From positions 630,001 to 694,000 of the forward strand of contig NZ_CP029556.1 in the NCBI RefSeq assembly GCF_003293695.1: a stretch of 64,000 nt of DNA. Direction: 5' to 3'. The DNA comes from Lysobacter oculi (GTDB lineage: Bacteria; Pseudomonadota; Gammaproteobacteria; Xanthomonadales; Xanthomonadaceae). The notes under the pieces were generated by a model. The model saw nothing but the letters and a program-made list of their open reading frames with translations, had not been told where the DNA came from and did no database searches. Position numbers and translations under genes: made by a program. Below are positions 60,224-64,000 of the stretch, piece by piece; positions within the stretch are counted from its first letter, which is position 1; each line of letters begins with the position of its first letter.

Positions 60224-61569
60224 GCCGCAGGTATTTCGGCACCGACGGCATCCGCGGCCGCGTCGGCACACCGCCGATCTCGGCCGATTTCGTGCTGCGC
60301 CTCGGCAATGCCTACGGTCATTCCCTTCGTGCGCGACTGGGCGAAGGCTGGCGCAAGCCGGTGGTGGTCATCGGCAAGGACACCCGCATCTCCAACTACA
60401 TGTTCGAGGCGGCGCTGGAAGCCGGCCTGGTCGCGGCCGGCGTCGATGTGCAGCTGATGGGCCCGATGCCGACGCCCGCCGTCGCGCATCTCACCCATTC
60501 GATGCGCGCGGATGGCGGCATCGTGATTTCCGCTTCGCACAACCCGCATTACGACAACGGCATCAAGTTCTTCTCGGCGCATGGCGAGAAGCTGGATGAC
60601 GAAGCCGAACTGGCGATCGAAGCCGCGCTGGACCAGCCGTTCAGCACCGTGCCGTCCGAGCAGCTCGGCCGCGCGCAGCGCGTGCGCGACACCATCGGCC
60701 GCTACGTCGAGGCCTGCAAGAACTCGGTGCCGAAGGGCTTCGACCTCGGCGGCATGCACGTCGTCGTCGATTGCGCGAACGGCGCCAACTACCAGCTCGG
60801 CCCGCTGGTGCTGCGCGAACTCGGTGCCCGCGTCGAAGCGATCGGCGTGGAGCCGGACGGCCTCAACATCAACGATGGCGTGGGTTCGACGCATCCCGAA
60901 TTCCTCGCCGCCGAAGTGGTGAAGCGCGGCGCGGCGCTCGGCATCGCCTTCGACGGCGACGGCGACCGCGTGCTGTTCGTCGATGGAGCCGGCCGCATCT
61001 GCGACGGCGACGACCTGATCTACGTGCTCGCCCGTGACTGGCAGGCCAGCGGCCGTTTGCACGGGCCGGTGGTCGGCACGCTGATGACCAATTTCGGCCT
61101 GGAGAAGGCGCTGGGCGATGCCGGCATCGGCTTCATGCGGGCGAAGGTCGGCGACCGTTACGTCCACAAGATGCTGCTGGACAACGACGCCACGCTCGGC
61201 GGCGAAGCCTCCGGCCACCTGCTGTGCCTCGACCGCACCAGCACCGGCGACGGCATCATCGCTGCGCTGCAGGTGCTGGAAGTGCTCGGCCGTACCGGCC
61301 AGTCGTTGGCGCAGGCGCTGGCCGGGCTGAACAAGGTGCCGCAGAAAACCGTCAACGTGCGCGTCGCGCCGGGCAGCAAGCCGGTAGAAGCCGACAGCGT
61401 GCAGGCAGCCTTGCGCGAAGCGCAGGCCGCCGTGCAGGGCAGGGGGCGCGCCTTCCTGCGCCCGTCCGGCACCGAGCCGGTGGTGCGCGTCACGGTGGAA
61501 GCCGATGACGCCGCGCTGGTCGCGTCCACCCTCGAAAAACTCGAAACCGCGGTCAAGGCCGCCTGCTGA
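60220..61569 (+). CDS. glmM: Phosphoglucosamine mutase
   Basis: GlmM converts glucosamine-6-phosphate to glucosamine-1-phosphate for peptidoglycan and LPS precursors. The 449-residue protein has [16 protein letters not shown] at the N-terminus, the phosphorylated Ser106 in [19 protein letters not shown], the Mg site [17 protein letters not shown], the sugar-binding GGEASGHLL, and the phosphate loop [16 protein letters not shown]. It starts inside the accD stop. In E. coli glmM follows folP; here it is tied to accD instead. Confidence 0.96.
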
Positions 61570-61572
61570 TCC

Positions 61573-62535
61573 ATGGATCCGACGAACATGAGCATTCCCA
61601 GCCTCGACATCCGCCGCTTCACCCAGCCGACCAGCGCCGAGGACCGCGCCGCCTTCGTGCGCGAACTGGCCGAGACCTACCGCGAATGGGGCTTCGCCGG
61701 CATCCGCGGACACGGCATCGACGATGCGCTGGTCGATGCGGCCTACGACGACTTCAGGAACTTCTTCGCCCTGCCGACCGACACCAAGAGGAAGTACCAC
61801 GTCGCCGGCGGCGGCGGTGCGCGTGGCTACACGCCATTCGGCATCGAGACCGCGAAGGGCGCGCAGCACCACGATCTCAAGGAGTTCTGGCACATCGGCC
61901 GCGAGATCCCGCGCGATTACGCGCATGCGGATGTGATGCCGCCGAACGTGTGGCCGGACGAAGTGCCCGGCTTCCACCAGCACGGTTACGCGCTGTACCA
62001 GGCGCTCGATGACCTGGGTTCGCAGGTGCTCGCCGCGCTGGCGCTGTCGCTCGACCTGCCGGAGAACTGGTTCGCCGACAAGACCGATTTCGGCAACTCC
62101 ATCCTGCGCCCGATCCACTACCCGCCGATCGAAACGCCGGACGTCCCCAACGTGCGCGCCGGTGCCCACGAGGACATCAACCTGATCACACTGCTGGTCG
62201 GTGCGAGCGCCGCGGGCCTTGAAGTGCTTTCGCGCAAGGGCGAATGGGTGCCGTACACCGCGGAGCCGGGCACCATCGTCGTCAACATCGGCGACATGCT
62301 GCAGCGACTGACCAACCACGTGTACCCGTCCACCACGCATCGCGTGACCAATCCGCCGGGCGAGGCCGCACGCAAGCCACGCTATTCCACGCCGTTCTTC
62401 CTGCACCCCAACCCGGATTTCGTGATCGACGTGTTGCCGCAGACGGTGACCGCCGACAACCCGAGCCGTTACCCCGAGCCGATCACCGCGCACGAATACC
62501 TGCTCGAACGCCTGCGCGAGATCAAGCTGGCCTGA
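61573..62535 (+). CDS. Isopenicillin N synthase-family 2OG-Fe(II) oxygenase
   Basis: A 320-residue non-haem iron, 2-oxoglutarate-type oxygenase. The N-terminal DIOX domain has YREWGFAGIRGHGIDDALVD and FFALPTDTKRKYHV. The iron ligands are visible in NVRAGAHEDINLITLLVGAS (His and Asp) and STTHRVTNP (second His), with the co-substrate Arg in KPRYSTPFFLHP. Proteobacterial members are often near housekeeping genes, and their substrates are mostly unknown; no antibiotic-synthesis genes are nearby. It starts 3 bp after glmM (ATG 61573; ATG 61588 is an alternative). Confidence 0.88.
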   Translation: MDPTNMSIPSLDIRRFTQPTSAEDRAAFVRELAETYREWGFAGIRGHGIDDALVDAAYDDFRNFFALPTDTKRKYHVAGGGGARGYTPFGIETAKGAQHHDLKEFWHIGREIPRDYAHADVMPPNVWPDEVPGFHQHGYALYQALDDLGSQVLAALALSLDLPENWFADKTDFGNSILRPIHYPPIETPDVPNVRAGAHEDINLITLLVGASAAGLEVLSRKGEWVPYTAEPGTIVVNIGDMLQRLTNHVYPSTTHRVTNPPGEAARKPRYSTPFFLHPNPDFVIDVLPQTVTADNPSRYPEPITAHEYLLERLREIKLA

Positions 62536-62577
62536 GCGCCGGCTCCCCGTACCGAAAGCCTAGATTTGGAGGAAATG

Positions 62578-63342
62578 ATGACGATGCGCCGCAAGATCGC
62601 CGCCGGAAACTGGAAATTGAACGGCTCGCGCGCGTTCGCCGATGAACTGCTCGGCGCGCTCGACGTGCCGGCGGGCGAGGGCGTCGAGGTGCTGGTCTTC
62701 CCGCCGATGCCCTATGTGGCCGAACTCGCTTCGAAATACGCCTCGCGCGGGATCGGTTTCGGTGGCCAGGACGCCAGCGCGCACGCCAAGGGCGCGCATA
62801 CCGGTGAAGTCGCCGCCTCGATGCTGAAGGAAGTGGGCGCCACCCACGTGCTGGTGGGCCATTCCGAGCGTCGCCAGGACAACGGCGAGACCAGCGCCAT
62901 CGTCGCCGACAAGTTCGTCGCGGCGAAGGCCGCCGGCCTCGTGCCCGTGCTCTGCGTGGGCGAGACGCTGGCCGAACGCGAGGCCGGCCAGACCGAGGCG
63001 CGCATCACCGAACAGCTGGATGCGGTGATCGCCGCCGCGGGTGTGGCGGGGCTGGAAGGCGCGATCGTCGCCTACGAACCGGTCTGGGCCATCGGCACCG
63101 GCAAGACCGCCACGCCAGCCCAGGCGCAGGACGTGCACGCTTTCATCCGTGGCCAGGTGGCGGCGCGTGATGCTAATATCGCCGGCTCGCTGCCGATCCT
63201 CTATGGCGGCAGCGTCAAGGCCGACAACGCCGGCGAGCTGTTCGCGCAGCCCGACGTCGATGGCGGACTGGTCGGTGGCGCCTCCCTGGTCGCCGCCGAA
63301 TTCAACGGCATCATCGCCGCGGCGGTGGCCTCACGGAACTGA
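62578..63342 (+). CDS. tpiA: Triosephosphate isomerase
   Basis: TpiA interconverts DHAP and glyceraldehyde-3-phosphate. The 254-residue TIM-barrel has RRKIAAGNWKLNG with catalytic Lys13, ATHVLVGHSERRQDNGE with the electrophile His, and the signature VAYEPVWAIGTGKTATPAQA with the catalytic Glu. ILYGGSVKADNAGELF and DGGLVGGASL bind phosphate. A strong GGAGG (62568-62572) sits 5 bases before the ATG at 62578, which I chose; ATG 62575 and 62584 are less well spaced. secG follows after 6 bp. Confidence 0.96.
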   Translation: MTMRRKIAAGNWKLNGSRAFADELLGALDVPAGEGVEVLVFPPMPYVAELASKYASRGIGFGGQDASAHAKGAHTGEVAASMLKEVGATHVLVGHSERRQDNGETSAIVADKFVAAKAAGLVPVLCVGETLAEREAGQTEARITEQLDAVIAAAGVAGLEGAIVAYEPVWAIGTGKTATPAQAQDVHAFIRGQVAARDANIAGSLPILYGGSVKADNAGELFAQPDVDGGLVGGASLVAAEFNGIIAAAVASRN

Positions 63343-63348
63343 AGAAAC

Positions 63349-63801
63349 ATGCTGCTCTGGGTCCTCAACATCTTCTACGTGCTGATCGCGATCGCGATGA
63401 TCGCGCTCATCCTCATGCAACGCGGCGCCGGTGCGCAGGCAGGCTCCGGCTTCGGTGGCGGCGCCTCGTCCACGGTGTTCGGTTCGCGTGGCGCGTCCAA
63501 CTTCCTGTCCAAGTCGACGAAGTGGCTGGCGGTGGCGTTCTTCGTCATCACCATCGCCATGGCGTGGCTGCACATGCACGGCGCGCGCAATTCGGGCCAG
63601 CAGCGCACCGACCTCGGTGTGATGGCAGGCGCACAGCAGGCCCCGGCTAAGGATGCCAAGCCGGCAGCGGTCATTCCTTCGGCACCGGCATCGCCGGCCA
63701 TCCCGCAGGCCGCACCGGCCACGGTTCCGGCGCAGCCTGCACCTGCAGAAGCAACGCCCGCACCTGCCGCGCAGGAGCAGAAACCCGCCCAAGGCGGCTG
63801 A
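63349..63801 (+). CDS. secG: Preprotein translocase subunit SecG with Pro/Ala-rich tail
   Basis: SecG is a small inner-membrane subunit of the SecYEG export channel. The 150-residue protein has the first helix WVLNIFYVLIAIAMIALIL, the conserved loop MQRGAGAQAGSGFGGGASST and VFGSRGASNFLSKSTKWLA, and the second helix AVAFFVITIAMAWL. The C-terminal 55 residues are almost only Ala, Pro, Gln and Lys, longer than in E. coli SecG (110 residues) and likely disordered in the cytoplasm or periplasm. It follows tpiA and precedes tRNA-Leu. Confidence 0.94.
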   Translation: MLLWVLNIFYVLIAIAMIALILMQRGAGAQAGSGFGGGASSTVFGSRGASNFLSKSTKWLAVAFFVITIAMAWLHMHGARNSGQQRTDLGVMAGAQQAPAKDAKPAAVIPSAPASPAIPQAAPATVPAQPAPAEATPAPAAQEQKPAQGG

Positions 63802-63854
63802 CAACGCATTACAATGTTCGCTTCCCGAAGCATCGCGATGCAGACGGAAGATTT

Positions 63855-63939
63855 GCCCAGGTGGCGGAATTGGTAGACGCACTACCTTGAGGTGGTAGCG
63901 GCTTAGGTCGTGGGGGTTCGAGTCCCCCCTTGGGCACCA
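63855..63939 (+). tRNA. tRNA-Leu (anticodon GAG)
   Basis: The 85-nt class II tRNA has acceptor GCCCAGG pairing with CTTGGGC, discriminator A and an encoded CCA. The loop TTGAGGT is closed by CTACC/GGTAG, giving anticodon GAG. The long variable arm and GGTTCGAGTCC T arm are present. A TACAAT element (63810-63815) lies 40 bp upstream. The secG-tRNA-Leu(GAG) pair is also found in E. coli. Confidence 0.97.
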
Positions 63940-63947
63940 CTCTTCGC

Positions 63948-63977
63948 GCAACCGGGCCTCACTTGGGGCCCGGTTGC
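63948..63977 (+). terminator. GC-rich hairpin after tRNA-Leu
   Basis: GCAACCGGGCC and GGCCCGGTTGC form an 11-bp perfect stem with an 8-nt loop, starting 9 bp after the tRNA. There is no T tract; it may be a terminator, attenuator or processing signal. The last 23 bases of the window hold nothing else visible. Confidence 0.5.
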
Positions 63978-64000
63978 ACAATAGCCACGCCGCTTCCTCA

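Noticed and set aside
61573..62535. Evidence of a beta-lactam biosynthesis cluster from the isopenicillin N synthase-like gene
   Set aside because: There is no ACV synthetase, epimerase or other antibiotic gene near it; the neighbours are glmM and tpiA. The name reflects only the broad oxygenase family.

Overview
The window is a gene-dense, very GC-rich stretch of chromosome (coding on both strands, gaps usually under 150 bp). It carries almost only housekeeping genes. Gene content and gene order point to a gammaproteobacterium of the Xanthomonadaceae/Lysobacteraceae (Lysobacter, Luteimonas, Thermomonas or Pseudoxanthomonas type). The family-level call rests on neighbourhoods such as asd-fimV-truA-trpF-trpB-trpA-accD, tpiA-secG-tRNA-Leu, orphan rnfB beside metG, and a large TonB-dependent receptor beside an S9 peptidase. 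The genus cannot be fixed from this window. There is no rRNA, insertion sequence, prophage, CRISPR array or replication origin.

Layout. 1-2.3 kb: the N-terminal part of an aldehyde dehydrogenase (cut by the window edge) and xseA, divergent from ispG. 2.3-5.1 kb: ispG, a PAP2 phosphatase and a DUF347-repeat membrane protein. 5.1-14.5 kb: a long leftward array (phoH-GNAT-yoaK-thiD-hydrolase, tRNA-Arg, ALDH7-type dehydrogenase, DUF4190, pyrD-murB-EamA transporter). 14.5-17.3 kb: gcvR-bcp facing away from dapA-bamC, the same arrangement as in E. coli. 17.3-23.4 kb: fdxA and tRNA-Glu, then pcnB-folK-panB-panC-panD-pgi. 23.4-31 kb: queG divergent from nnr-tsaE-amidase-mutL (again E. coli-like) and a GumN/TraB protein. 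31-40.3 kb: rnfB-metG and apbC, with a DUF2147 gene, an S9 peptidase and a TonB-dependent receptor between them. 40.3-49.1 kb: dcd, HIT and dienelactone hydrolases, rimO, DUF3025, greB, a HerA-like ATPase and a LysM lytic transglycosylase. 49.1-63.9 kb: psd-SCO, prmB-aroC, asd-fimV-truA-trpFBA-accD-glmM, a 2OG-Fe(II) oxygenase, tpiA-secG and tRNA-Leu.

Functional themes: precursor and cofactor synthesis (isoprenoid, lysine, pantothenate, folate, thiamine, pyrimidine, tryptophan, chorismate, malonyl-CoA, peptidoglycan sugars), RNA and ribosome modification (queG, tsaE, rimO, truA, prmB, pcnB) and envelope maintenance (murB, glmM, amidase, lytic transglycosylase, bamC, psd, fimV). Many neighbouring genes overlap by ATGA, GTGA or TGATG, implying translational coupling.

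The most unusual observations are two broken reading frames: mutL (about 28.70 kb) and a small secreted-protein gene (about 44.85 kb). Each looks like one missing base in a GC-rich run. They are either assembly errors or real lesions, and a real mutL lesion would make a mutator strain. I found no convincing new multi-gene system. The best leads are the orphan RnfB-like ferredoxin, the receptor/peptidase block between metG and apbC with an inverted repeat upstream, a rare-codon patch inside truA, and catalytic-motif variants in Pgi and the HIT protein.
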